Positions 11,530 to 22,842 of a DNA stretch of 64,000 nucleotides are shown here, one piece after another. Every line of letters begins with the position of its first letter. The first letter of the stretch is position 1. The translations under genes were made by a program, and so were the position numbers. Below the pieces are notes generated by a model. That model was not told the DNA's origin. It saw nothing but the letters and a program-made list of their open reading frames with translations, and made no database searches. Source of the stretch: Clavelina lepadiformis (taxonomy: Eukaryota; Chordata; Ascidiacea; Aplousobranchia; Clavelinidae); NCBI RefSeq assembly GCF_947623445.1, contig NC_135242.1:22258001-22322000 (forward strand), written 5' to 3'.

Positions 11530-14500
11530 ATGTCATTCGGGAGGTCGAATTCAGAATTTCTTGCTCCTCCGAGTGCATCTGCGGACTCCTACCGTCGCCA
11601 TTCTTGGGACGGGACGACCGGGAAAGATTCTTCCTTACCAGATCCTTCATCCACGAAAACTCCACATCATTGTAACGGATTGCTGAAAAACTCTCTTCCC
11701 GAGTCCTTGGAGGAAGCGGAGAAAGAGCACGACATCAAAGAGACTTCATCCTGGTGGTTCAACTCTTGGTGGAGGTCGCCGAAGGGCAGGAGTAGAAGTC
11801 GGGAAAAACCTGAATTGGATCATCGGAACGGATTCACGTTGAGCAAAAACGGCTCAGAGGTAAACAAATCAACGAAGAAATGTCGTTTTAAATTTATTGT
11901 CTGCTTACAAAGTTTATTTGCTCGCGAGACGCTTCATACGCAAACGGTACAGGCTAATAGATATTCTGAGACCGATCGTAAGAGGCAATACTGTCGTTAA
12001 TGGTTTTTATCGGCCGTATATTTTTGATTTAACTTCTACGCAAAATCTACCGCTTTAATCCCAAGCGCCAGCGGTTGCGATAACGTTGTCGTTGTAAGTT
12101 ACTTGTGTCATTCCCGTAAACAAAACGATTACATTACTCGCACAATCACATTACACTAGGAGCGTTTTCTTTATCCAGTTGAACAAAAATTCAAACAGCC
12201 TGATCTCTTGGAAAAAGCGGAAATTTACTGTTTAGTAAAAATCGGAGCAAGTCTTCTTATATAAGCATAATCGTTACGCATTCTATATAGTTGTTGTTGA
12301 AGCCCTTTCTCCAAAAAAACGGTCAAAGGTTAATACCCTTTAACAAATACCTTTAAAGAGCAACAAAGTGTTTGTTTTCAGTTGCAAACAGAAGAAGCCT
12401 CGACTAAAGTACCGGACACCCCCGGGCATTTAAGCCTTTACCGACGACGACAGGCCAAGTGTGAAGAGCCTCAGAATGTTGCGTTTAACTCAGCAAGAGA
12501 GGTCGAGGCGCCGAAAAGACGAAGCGGCTGCGCCACCTTAGTTAATAAGGGCAACCGATCAGTGAAAAATACAATTCCGGCTGCTATACCGGAGGACAGT
12601 GCAGTTGCGGAAACTGACGATAAGGAACCGCCGGCAACGTTTTCGCGGCCGCCACACTCGTTTGGAACCGGTTTAGAATCTCGATTTATCCATCAGCGGA
12701 GAGCAACTGTTCATTATTCCTCGAACGGACGACCATCTCTCATGGATTTCAGGTGAAATTAATCATAATCAGTTTTACTTTTCGACTAAATTATGCCCGT
12801 TATTCTACTGCAGGGCGTGTCAACCGGGCAACGGCTGACTTAACCAATTTAACAACGATATGTTTTGTGAAGTTGAGTAGCGGAGACTTAGCAATGGATT
12901 TCTGAACCTGTAATTAAATTTTACGATCGTTTTTGTTTGGTCATCTTCAAGCAGACGCTCCCATTACAGACTCAAGGCAAAAGAGCAGCGTGTTTTGGAA
13001 CAACTGAAAGATATATGTCGCGATTACGTCATGTGTCGATTACGTCAACGTAACCTTGCCGGCAGGTATCTATGAGCAAGGACAATGAAAAGCGGATTAG
13101 GTTTTGTAACCGAGGGGCATGAGGTTTTAAATTTTGTTTTCTTTGTCGTAGAGTGAACACCATGAGGCCAAGATCAGGGGATCGGAGTTTGTCCCAAGAA
13201 ATCCTCTTTATTGGCAACGAACTTGAGAAGACGCAGAAATGCCAATTTAGAAATATTTCAAAACAGGTTTCTTCATATAGAGCTTGCAGTAACATAACGT
13301 TTTTGTCAACTGGTAGATCTTTAACGTTGCCTACTTGAAACGACAACCGCCGTAAAACTTGAGAATTGTTGGCCTAGAACGTATAATACACACGACCTTG
13401 TGAGTGTGAATTTGCGCTTTCAGTAAATAAATTTATGGCAAAACAAGTCCGTATAGCAGAGCTCTGGGCGTCTTTGTGCCTGGCTATTGTGATGAACGCG
13501 ATGTTTCTTTAGGCGTGTATTTAACTGCGGCCTAAACGGGCTATGAGTTAATGTATAGTCCACTTGAAATTCTCCGCATTCCCTCGTTTTTTCGTTGATC
13601 CATGTAATTTTTACACGTTTCATAGATGTGGGAAGAACAGCGCAATAAACCCAGTGTAAACAAATACCGTATAGCAATAGCCTATTTTGCTCACTTAAGG
13701 CCGTTTTCCCTATATGAGATATAGTAAAACTTTTTGGACATCACAAAGGGCCAAGACTAAATTGTTTTTGGTGTCTAAAAGCAATTTCTCGTTTCAAGTG
13801 AGTTCTTAAATTTATTTCTTCAAAAGGATTTGTTCCAAGCATTCTGAAGTCCGCGTTGCCTTTTTGAGAGTCGGCCCTTCGGTTCATATTTCCCGTTTTG
13901 TTGCTGCGTGATGATTGCCGGCTATTTTTATCCTTCCTGTTTCGACAGTTGACAAAACGTCACCGTTATTATCATCAAACTAAAACCGCATGCGATGGAT
14001 TACTGAAAGCGCGGTCTAAACGGTCTAAACTGTTGATCAAACTTATTTTTAAACGATGTAAAGAAATTATTCTGTTTCTCTGAGATGGTTATCACAACAG
14101 ATTGACCGTATCAAACCCGATGTATGTATAAAAAATCAATGCCTTTTTATTAGTCAAAAATTTATGCAAGACTTTGAAAACAGGTAACGAAACGGCCATC
14201 ATAAAAAATAAGAGTGCTGCTACCGCTACTTATGCAAAATATGACGTATTAGTGACGTGATTTGTTATTTTTAAATTTGATAAAATTACTTCTACGCAGA
14301 GGCGACGTAATTCATGACGCTTTCAAACAAAGTTTCATTGAAACGTTGTAACACAGGCTAAAAAAGCGAATGTTTTCAGATCGGTATAACTCTTCGCTCC
14401 GAAGACGTCTTAAGGAAGGTCTACTTTGAACTTGCAGCTGAAATCATCACCACTGAAGCCCATCAGGTAACAACTGAAACTCGCTCCAATGCGCTGTGTT

Positions 14501-15519
14501 TTTTATGAGTCAGTCCAAACTGCGACATGACTCATCATTTTTTTGATTCATTAAAAACGTAACAACACGGAAAAATAGACGAAACGTTCGAACACAAAGT
14601 AGGCTACGAATATGTTAATTATGTGGTATTAATTAACCGTACAAAAACTTCTACGTGCGGCTTGGTATTATTATCCACTTTGCTTTGGTAACTGACAAAG
14701 CACGCACAACCACATACACTAAACAACTCACAAAATTAACATTTCTCATCATTGCTTAGTGACGTGCAATCGTTTCATTTCACTTTAACGACATCTAGCG
14801 ACTGTATTATTTTCGAAGCTCGTGATTTAGAAATTTCAAGTGATAATCGACATTCAAGGCGTTTCAGATATGTTACTTTTTGCCCACTAGTCACAAACTT
14901 GACCCTGGAGGCATTAGCCGTGTTTCAGCTTATCGGTCGCCTTTTTCGGCAACGATGTGATGCTATATGCGCGTCACTACATTTTTCGATTGAGAATTTA
15001 ATGTTAATTTTAGTTGCAGAGCGGCGTGGAACGGCTGACAGATTCATCTCGTAAAACTTCCTCGACACAACCTAACTTTGCAACCTGCGGTTCGAGAGTT
15101 ATAGAAATAAACTGGGGTCGCATCTGCGCATTGTTTGCCATAGCGGGAGGTAAGCGAGAAGTTGAAGACTTCCAGTAGCGAGATGACTGTGCTCAAGTTC
15201 ATTAAAAAACTTAATCACAAAATGTTTGCGGCGTTTAGGATTGGCGATCGACTGCGTACAGCAAGGCCACGCCGACCTAGTGAACAAGCTGATCAATTAC
15301 TGCGGAGAGTTTGCACAGGATGAAGGAGTGCTGAAGTGGATCCATGACCAGGGAGGTTGGGAAGCGTTAAGAGACCTTACTTACGAAGACTCCGCCAGGA
15401 GGACGTCTGCAGATGCGTACAGTTTTACTTCCCTCACGAACATAGCTCTCGGCTTTGTAGCTTGCACAATCGGAGCAGTTCTCGGAGCGGTTGCAATTGG
15501 AAGCATCGCTAATATTTAG
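11530..15519 (+). CDS. bok: BOK-like Bcl-2 family protein, 7 exons, 474 aa
   Basis: Exons 11530-11859, 12382-12752, 12955-13065, 13152-13266, 14380-14466, 15020-15149 and 15239-15519 join in frame with clean GT/AG sites. Bcl-2 proteins control mitochondrial outer-membrane permeability; BOK is the branch that can act independently of BAX/BAK, partly at the ER. The C-terminal half follows BOK helix by helix. The BH4-like helix has LKDICRDYV (BOK: ALCRDYI). The BH3 region is EILFIGNELEK (~287-297). Next come FRNISKQIGITLRSED, BH1 INWGRICALFAIAGG (~368-382), GLAIDCVQQGHADLVNKLI, BH2 WIHDQGGW (~415-422) and a hydrophobic tail anchor (~446-474). Oddities: the BH3 core is GNE rather than GDE, about 25 Ser/Thr-rich residues precede BH1, and exons 1-2 add ~233 low-complexity basic/Ser-rich residues (with WWFNSWW) absent from vertebrate BOK. 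An alternative start at the ATG near 12741 would give a BOK-sized protein. Confidence 0.88.
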
Positions 15520-15735
15520 ACACATCGACCTGCTTATAGGCAGTCATGCTCTGGGCATAGGCCTGGATTGACCTTGCTGTGTCAACAATCACAATCACTG
15601 TGCGTTTGAAGATAACCGTAAATTATTCTTACCTGACAGGCCAGGACTTGATGGGACTGGCCAAGACTTTTTTCGTTGAAAACGTGATGTCTAATCTGCA
15701 TATCGTGACAAACTAATGCCGGCTTGAGATGTTTT

Positions 15736-15741
15736 AATAAA
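15736..15741 (+). terminator. Likely polyadenylation signal of bok
   Basis: Canonical AATAAA about 217 bp downstream of the bok stop codon, on the coding strand, with no competing gene in between. Confidence 0.5.
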
Positions 15742-16156
15742 GATAAATCATTATAATATCGTTCTATTATGTCAGTACAATACTGAATTTGCCCTTAAAA
15801 ATCTTTCACAATTTGGTTTGTTTGATATATAACAAGGACCTTTGCATATACGAGTTTTTAAGACAGCATTTAACTCTGAATGGGCTTAATGCTTTAAATA
15901 ACCAAAACTTACAACATGAACATAAATTTTTTGATAACATTTTGGCAAGGAAACAGCTGAAAATAAATATAAACTTTTTTTTTTCTGGCCTCCATGCGTT
16001 TAATGTAAGTTATCAGTGACAGGCTGGTACCAGTTTTATCACAGACAAAACGCAAAATGAATGCAAAAATATCACCAAATAAAGAAGCAATACTGTTCTT
16101 TAAATACTTGATCTCCCAGGAGCTGAAGCTGACATGAAAACTATTATTAACTACAA

Positions 16157-16174
16157 TTTATTCCTACATTTATT
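16157..16174 (-). terminator. Likely polyadenylation signals of POLR3E
   Basis: Two AATAAA hexamers on the minus strand, 119-136 bp past the POLR3E stop codon. Confidence 0.5.
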
Positions 16175-16292
16175 AACAAACATTGTAACTTAGAAGCAGC
16201 AATACTGCTAAAAAAAACTTTGTAAAAGAATTTGAAACTGAAAGTAGTGATTGGAATATAATAATGTCAACTTCAGGTCCTGGGACATTTGG

Positions 16293-18173
16293 TTAATGCA
16301 TTGAGTTGGATAAGTTGGAAGTGTTAACAATGGAATTGGCGCTATTATTTTCATTCATCACACGGCCGGTCTGTTGATACATTTTATCGGTTACCAAGGC
16401 AACGGTCGAGTTAATACCCTCCATGTTGAAGTTGTGGTGCGGCGTGGCATTTTGAGCCGTTTCTATGCCAACTACTTCGGGACAAACAAAAGGCACAGTG
16501 GGATGGCAGGATGGATCAACATCCTCTTGAAGGAGTTGAGTAAAGCTGGGAGTCTTTTCCGACAAGTCATATTCCATAGGTTCTGGAATTTCCATCGAAA
16601 CAAAACCATTATTTTCAAAGTTATTTTTCATAGACGCCTGACAAACAGGCTTTAAATCTTTAGTAATATTGGCAGTATGGCCGGATTCCCCATTCACCAA
16701 TTTTGTGTTGATTTCACTTGTTGATGATGTTGCTCTAGAAGATGTTGGGTTCTTTGCAGTGTTCGAAGGATGAGACTTGGACACTGATGTCTTGCGTTTG
16801 CCTGAAGTGTTGATCTTGTTGTGGTGTCCATCAGGTGTAGTTTCAATTTGTAACTGCTTCGTCAACTGCTTGAAGCGAGCTGCCCAAACCATGGCCTGTC
16901 TTTCATATACTTCAGGGAATTTAGTCTTGAACCTTGTATCATTCGGCAGCCGTAAATGCCAGCCGTGACCATTTTTCATTCTTGCAATTGGGTCGAAAAT
17001 GGCTTTGATTTCTTCACCTGGGATTAAAAGCTTTTTAGCAACATCACGACGCACGATGTAGTCATACTTGGTGAAAAGACACAGTATGTAGTCACGAACT
17101 CTGCACATTGTTTCTGCTGGCACACCAGTTATGGAGCTCACAGTGTTCGCAGGATACAAGATTTCGCTTTTAACAATCCAACAACCTTGTACAAGAACGG
17201 CAAATGACTGCAGGGATCGAACCACAGAGTTTGCATCCGATGCGCCTGGTATGAGTGTCAACAAATGGGAAAAATGAACAATATTTGCACTTCTCATTAA
17301 ACATTTCAATTGCTCTCCAAGCGATAATGACCCCAGCTTTGCTAAAGAAAGTACGTTGTCTGGGATGGTGTTGGAATCAACATCCGAAACAATATACTTA
17401 GGCACAAGAGTCTTAAGATAATCCGATGCAGGTAAGCACATTTCGGTAAACATCAATCCAGTGCCACCATCCATATTTGTGTTGAAAACCTTCCCACATA
17501 CCAAACGTTTTCGTTCCCTGTCTGTGTACGAGTCGTTTTTGGAGTGTACGGTGGCTGCGATCCATTTCTCTTGTTGCAGACGTTTCTCGTACGCTGCATA
17601 AGATCTTTCTCTTGCAGTTCGGGCAGCTTCCGTTTCAACTCCTTTGAAGCGAACAGTGACTGCTTTTGCATCTTCTGCTTCATCCTGTGAAGAATTACCG
17701 GACTCTGCTTGAGCCTTCAACTTTGCTGCTTGCATGGCTCGCATTTCGGCTCGATCCATGTACTTGAAGCTCGGCTGCAGCTGCATAACTTCAGAAACTG
17801 GTGTAAGATGTAACTGACCGTCGTAAATTATTCCGGCGACATATCGTTTGCCCATCTGCGGGACACACTTGGATGAGAGGACCTGGGTGTCCATGACTGA
17901 ATTTTCATATGTCATCCCTTCACCAGTGATTCCTCCATCAACATTAAGAGCAATCTGCTCCCCTTTGCTCTGGTCATAATTTGGGCTGCTGACATCTATC
18001 AGCACTTCCATTTCCAGTTTTTTGTGCTCTGGCTTCACTCTTGCCACAATCCTTTGGTCTGCTGTGTAAGTCCTTTTTGTGGATGTGGTGGGATACTGCA
18101 GCAGGAAGATGTTGTCTTGTAAACCCTTGGCAAGGTAAACATCCATTTCGCCAATAACTTCATCCTCATCCAT
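16293..18173 (-). CDS. POLR3E: RNA polymerase III subunit RPC5 (POLR3E), intronless
   Basis: One uninterrupted 626-residue frame starting at ATG 18173. RPC5 pairs with RPC4 in the TFIIF-like subcomplex of nuclear RNA polymerase III, which works in initiation, termination and reinitiation at tRNA and 5S genes. Visible RPC5 landmarks: MDVYLAKGLQDNIFLLQYP at the N-terminus; NYDQSKGEQIALNVDGG; the DGQLHLTPVSEVMQLQPSF strand; a QDEAEDAKAVTVRF linker; then VLVQGCWIVKSEILYP and GVPAETMCRVRDYILCLFTK in the middle winged-helix part; WHLRLPNDTRFKTKFPEV follows. Human RPC5 is about 708 aa and ends in further winged helices. Here the last ~180 residues are a low-complexity Ser/Asn/Thr-rich tail with no such fold visible. 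No intron is present. Confidence 0.95.
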   Translation of the reverse strand: MDEDEVIGEMDVYLAKGLQDNIFLLQYPTTSTKRTYTADQRIVARVKPEHKKLEMEVLIDVSSPNYDQSKGEQIALNVDGGITGEGMTYENSVMDTQVLSSKCVPQMGKRYVAGIIYDGQLHLTPVSEVMQLQPSFKYMDRAEMRAMQAAKLKAQAESGNSSQDEAEDAKAVTVRFKGVETEAARTARERSYAAYEKRLQQEKWIAATVHSKNDSYTDRERKRLVCGKVFNTNMDGGTGLMFTEMCLPASDYLKTLVPKYIVSDVDSNTIPDNVLSLAKLGSLSLGEQLKCLMRSANIVHFSHLLTLIPGASDANSVVRSLQSFAVLVQGCWIVKSEILYPANTVSSITGVPAETMCRVRDYILCLFTKYDYIVRRDVAKKLLIPGEEIKAIFDPIARMKNGHGWHLRLPNDTRFKTKFPEVYERQAMVWAARFKQLTKQLQIETTPDGHHNKINTSGKRKTSVSKSHPSNTAKNPTSSRATSSTSEINTKLVNGESGHTANITKDLKPVCQASMKNNFENNGFVSMEIPEPMEYDLSEKTPSFTQLLQEDVDPSCHPTVPFVCPEVVGIETAQNATPHHNFNMEGINSTVALVTDKMYQQTGRVMNENNSANSIVNTSNLSNSMH

Positions 18174-18599
18174 TGTTAAAGGGGCTAGACAACACCGCCG
18201 CCTCCAAGATTTTGTTTTTGCGGAAGTGAAATTATGTCATTAATTGCATTGAGGCGAGAAAAGCAGCAAATGCATCGTTTGTCATCAATTCACAGCATTA
18301 GCTTATAAATGTTATACCTTACAATGAATAAATCAATAAACAATTGTTTAAACAGAAAAGAAAACATAAGCTTTTCATTGGTGTGACTCGCAGTCACTTT
18401 AAAATGTGAGGTCACCATGAGCCGCAGACATGTTTTCATATGTGCACACATGGAAAATATACACTATATCTTTGCCTCAAAAGGAAAACATGCATTCATT
18501 TGTACAATTTATGAGTTAGTAGCTCATAAATTAACTTACTATTAGCTCAGCTCAAGCAAAATACTGCCCAGTCTTAAGTAACCAAGCAGGCTAGGCACC
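18174..18599. other. Upstream region of POLR3E
   Basis: Probable promoter and 5' UTR of POLR3E. A polypyrimidine/AG stretch directly before the start codon (reading CTAG, then CCCCTTTAACA before ATG on the minus strand) could be a trans-splice or cis-splice acceptor, but this is only suggestive. Confidence 0.3.
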
Positions 18600-19290
18600 A
18601 GTACATCATGACTCATAACTCACATTCACCCTACGTGCCGAGTTGGAAAAACTTGAGTCAATGACTTGATTTCAGTCAGGTTTTTGTGAAGATTTAACTT
18701 GTGTTTGTTGTTCAAAAGAACTGACTTGTGTTAAAAAGGAAATTTTGGTTGACTTAACTCAATTTCTCCTGCGTATCATCCTAACTTTTCAGTAGAAGGC
18801 CTATCTAAAACGTAGTTTAGTCTTGATGTATGGCAAAAATTAAATCGTGAATATAGGTCTAGCACCTAGTGCATTCTTTGTGACTCAGTAAGTATTAAGA
18901 CTTTGAATTGACTCAGTATAGGCCTATGTGACTGATTCGACTTAACGACTCGGAAAAAATATAAAATCATTCGACTAAAACTTGCACTGACAACTGTTCT
19001 GCTGGTAATGACTTATGTCACAGCCAGTGTTCTAATGACTCGACATGTTTCTAAAAAATTACAACTCTCTGTAAAAAGTATTAACAAGACTAATTCGTAC
19101 ACAACCATGATGTTACAGGGCTATAAGTGTGAGTAACCAATTTAATGCGACACATATATGCATATAGTGTGACAGTGACATCAGAAGTTAAAGGCATTGA
19201 CTAATTTGACTTAGCTTAACTCGAGACACAGCTAAAACCAACTCCACTTAACTCGAAAATCAACTTAAATTGACTCGAATCAGAGAAAAA
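18600..19290. repeat. Dispersed repeat rich in GACTCGACTTA words
   Basis: This ~690-bp stretch repeats variants of TGACTCGA, GACTTAACTC and TTGACTTAACTC many times (for example near 18655, 18750, 18895, 18940, 19035, 19205 and 19265). It has no coding capacity. A short patch with the complementary words (CTCGAGTTAAGTTGAAGTCAAG) occurs near 8890-8965, so this appears to be a dispersed family, probably a MITE or its internal satellite. I could not define its ends. Confidence 0.5.
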
Positions 19291-21782
19291 TTATTTGCTT
19301 ATTAACCTGGTCACAACCATCAGGATTACCTTCCATTAAGACTTCATTCCATCACTGAAAATGCGGAATAGCTCGCCTCTACGGGCACAGCAATATCACA
19401 CATACGGCTAAAACGGGACAAACAGACTATCAAGTTACAACGTGCAGCGCGCGGCCAACTTTCTCACGTTTGTGCCGATTTTCCTCAGCTGAGTCAAGCT
19501 AGCGAACAGTGTCTGGCGAACACTGTTTGTTAGCTTTAGAAAGAGGACAAACAACAACAGGCAAATAAGAAAATTTTAAAATGGGCAAACTTTTTTTTAA
19601 TAAACCGAAGAAAGTAATAATTACAAGACAGTTCTTCTAGCCCAAGTTAAAAACGTACAATAATCGAAAGTTCATACGTTTCCTCATTGAAGACTAAATT
19701 TCTTTGGCTATATGCAGGGTTGCCATACCGTCCTTATTTCTAAGATTTGTCCTTGTCTTCTCTTGCGTCCTTACTTTTGTCTTATATTTAGGATAGAGGT
19801 TGCTATTTTGAGCATTTCGACACCTTTAGTATACCATTTTGTACCAAAGAGATACCAAAATTAAGAACACGCAAATAATGCCTATTTTATTTTTATCTTT
19901 TTATGGAAACTTTAATTGTCTTCTCCTGTTGTGCACTATTTAAGGCAGTATCCTCCTTTAGTTTCCTAGTCGTCATTGTTTTTGAATCCAGACCGATGGC
20001 ATCCCTGGCTATATGTTAATAAATTACTGTAAATATTTGCCAAAGTTTTTTTTTGAGAACGATTTTATAGCATTTGACGTCAATAATGTGGTGTAAATAA
20101 AACATTTGATTAAATAAGAGTGTTAGTTTTTAGTTTCATTGGTATGGACTTTACATGAATGTAAAATTATACACGTTATAAGTTATATTATAACCAAACA
20201 TCCCCCACTCAAAGTTTGTGTTCTTTACAGTAGCGGCTTTAGGGTTAGGCGAGCGTGGTGGTCGCCCTCGAGCCCTCCTCCAAGAGGGCTACTCCTGTTT
20301 GTATTATTGTTAGCTATTCACAGTTTTCCAGGACAGGATTCATTCATTTGTTGATGCTAATTAGCCGTATGGACTGTATTTAGAATAGGGGAAGTTGTTT
20401 AAATGAAACCTCCATGTAAAAGGGAGGTTGTGTCCTTGTGCTTTGAGATTACTTTCATATACTTGATGCTTAAACGGTCACGTGATTTAAAACAACATGC
20501 CGAGACGAAAAAAGTTGTGTTCTCTGCTGGCAAACTTCTGAGGTATTAGGCGCTCGATAGCAACAAAGAAATGAAGGATGTGAGATTTTGGGGGCCATAG
20601 AGCAAAATTTATGTATCGAAAAATTGAGAAAAAATACAGAAAAAATCTCGGTCGGTTTGTTTTTTGAAAGAAAAGCAAAATTTTATGCATTTTAGACCAG
20701 GTAAATTCAATATTTTCGGGGGGAGCATGCCCCCGGACCCCGCTATTCGCTATTGAACCAGATTCTTTATATACCTATAACTTATAACATCTATATCTTA
20801 TATATTAGGAACCTATATTTTAACTTAGATTTCTATCTCATATTTCTCTTATGGCTGTCACTATTTCAATGGAAAAAATCGTATGTCCAACAATATTTTT
20901 CTTGGTTTCTTGTTAATTTAACTTAAATGTTATAGCATAATAACCTAAACCTGACCTAAATATAACTTCACCTAAACCCGAAATAGCTTAAACCGACATT
21001 TGCATACCCATTCTCCTAACTTAACCGCTTGTCTTCAACAACGGGCTGCGTGACCTACTTACGATGAAATAGTCACTTTGTTCTTTTAATAAACTTGAAT
21101 GTCAAAATGACCTTCTTCACTCTACAAATATTTCAAGATTAATATAACGCAAAGGCGCCAGTAACCGGTGCGTGAAAGATATAAAAATGATAAGAACAAC
21201 CAGTTAAAGTAGGTGAAGTAATCGAAACAGTTTATATGTAATAGATGCGCGTAAAGTGAATACTGTAAGTGATAAGAAGCAAAAAAGTGCAAAGACAGAA
21301 AATGGGCCGGTATAAATTATTCGTTACAGTACAAACCATTTTTCTTAAGAAAAATTAATGAAAATAACTATTATGTGTGTTTTAAGGACAAGTATCAACT
21401 TGAACTGCATGTACAAGAGAAAAATATATAAATATATATACCGCAAATATAAATAATTTGTGGTGGCCATTTGACCTTTTAAATTTAAATGCAACCACAA
21501 CGCATCAAAATATTATGGTTCCTGATTTCATAAACACTATTGACTAATGTAGCCTACTACAAACTGACAAATCAATCAGTTTGAAATAAACGCTTAGAAT
21601 AATAACAGTTGAATGAGACTGATATGGTAACGGGTATCAATTTTGAATTGATAAAATCGGGCGGTGCAGATCTGTGCAGCATACAGTAACTCTGGGAAAA
21701 CCATAGACACATTATAAAATAGGTCTCATAATATCTTGATGGGAAAAATACACTGTTCAGCTTTCTTGTACAGTACATATTG
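19291..21782. other. Intergenic stretch with degraded repeats
   Basis: No gene recognised. A CAGTAGCGGCTTTAGGG terminus-like sequence at 20228 and a GC-rich inverted GGGGGAGCATGCCCCC at about 20718-20733 look like pieces of one or two degraded DNA-transposon fragments. About 20955-21080 is a repeat that recurs at 54105-54233. Confidence 0.4.
20955..21080 (+). repeat. Dispersed repeat, copy 1 (second at 54105)
   Basis: Shares with 54105-54233, in the same orientation, the chain AACTTCAnCTAAA, then GCATACC, then CGTGACCTAC, then TGAAATAGTCACTT, with similar spacing. It is non-coding and of unknown class. Confidence 0.5.
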
Positions 21783-22842
21783 TCATTGTTTAAGATTGTG
21801 ATAAAAACTGCTGAATGAAACCAAAACGAGAAGCAAAATACAAGGATAAAGCTTTGAGGATCCACAACAAATGTCTATTTGACTGGCGGGTCTGATTGCT
21901 GGGGCGTTTGTGTTGTTGAACTCAGATGGAAGAAGAAAGCGAGTTTCGCTTGTTACAATCGATGTAAACGCAGTGGGGCAGTCGGATGCTTCTGTTAAAA
22001 CACGAATTCAACCATTTGAAGAATAGTTACCCTTGTAAGCTTATTTGAAGTAGCACTTTTTTCATCCCCACTGCGCCAATGACGAAAAATAAAATGAACG
22101 AACGATACTTGGTCACCATAAACAGGTAGTCATAAAATGTAAGTGGGTAACCGTCCAATGTCTTATAAACACGTTTACGGTAAAAATATTTTGCAAAATG
22201 AGTGAGCAGATTTGTGATTAACTATATACAACTTACTTAAGTAGCTCGGAAGAATGAGACAGCTGTAGGGGTAATTGTTGTCATCGATCAGAATAAACGA
22301 AGTGTTGTATCTATTCTGGTTCACCACAAAATTGCTATCCAACTCATTGGAATTGTAGTGACTAGAAATGAAATAAAAAAGTTTTTTGTTTTAAATCAAA
22401 CAACAAAATGTCAAGCAATAGAAGCAATGCTATTCCTGAAAGGGTGTGGCAAATTTCTTACATGAAGTTTGATTTTGGGATGGAGCGTGCCCTAGAGTAT
22501 GATCGTCTCAAAGCAAGGCCGACGATCAGTCCTATCCCCACCCGCCTCACAGTGCTAAAAAATATGACGCAATCCATTAAAAGAACAGAAAATTTATGAA
22601 GCAGCGAGTTGGGGGCATACGTCATACATACGTCAAACTTACGCTTTTCCACCTCGGAATCCTCCTTTTCCTCTTCCACCACTTCCACGGCTCCCTCCAC
22701 CTCGACTCCCTCCACGGCTTCCGCCTCCTCTTCCACCACCGCCCCTTCCACCTTTGGCTTCAGCATTCTCTGCTCGCAGGAGCAGAAAGAGCAGCAGGGT
22801 CAGAGGCAGAAGATATTTACTCAAATAAAACTTGTGACCCAT
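21783..22842 (-). CDS. Prion/Shadoo-like secreted RG-rich protein 1, 208 aa
   Basis: Coding exons on the minus strand: 22842-22643, 22554-22462, 22361-22237, 21991-21783. All introns are GT/AG and phases agree. A strong signal peptide (LLPLTLLLFLLL, predicted cut after AENAEA) is followed by a mature start KGGRGGGGRGGGSRGG, almost the same as mature vertebrate Shadoo (KGGRGGARGSARGG). Then come a hydrophobic segment VGIGLIVGLAL (72-82), a module NFVVNQNRYNTSFILIDD with Cys132, DCPTAF (Cys144), FLLPSEFNNT, IRPASQIDICCGSS, and a hydrophobic tail suited to a GPI anchor. N-glycan sequons: NTS at 117, and NNT. This is the most diverged of four paralogues and lacks the PIHF motif that the other three carry. 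Function unknown; extracellular membrane-attached location inferred. The intron splitting, cysteine spacing and shared exon lengths (93 and 125 nt) with the others argue it is a real gene. Confidence 0.82.

Larger units (their letters stand above)
15520..16292. other. Convergent 3' regions of bok and POLR3E
   Basis: The two genes converge here. Plus-strand AATAAA at 15736-15741 lies 217 bp after the bok stop. On the minus strand AATAAA appears at 16157-16162 and 16169-16174, about 120-135 bp after the POLR3E stop. These are the likely polyadenylation signals. No other gene is recognised. Confidence 0.6.

Noticed and set aside
20228-20750. Single complete MITE from CAGTAGCGGCTTTAGGG to a GC-rich right end
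   Set aside because: The two ends do not pair convincingly and no target duplication was found, so only degraded fragments are noted.
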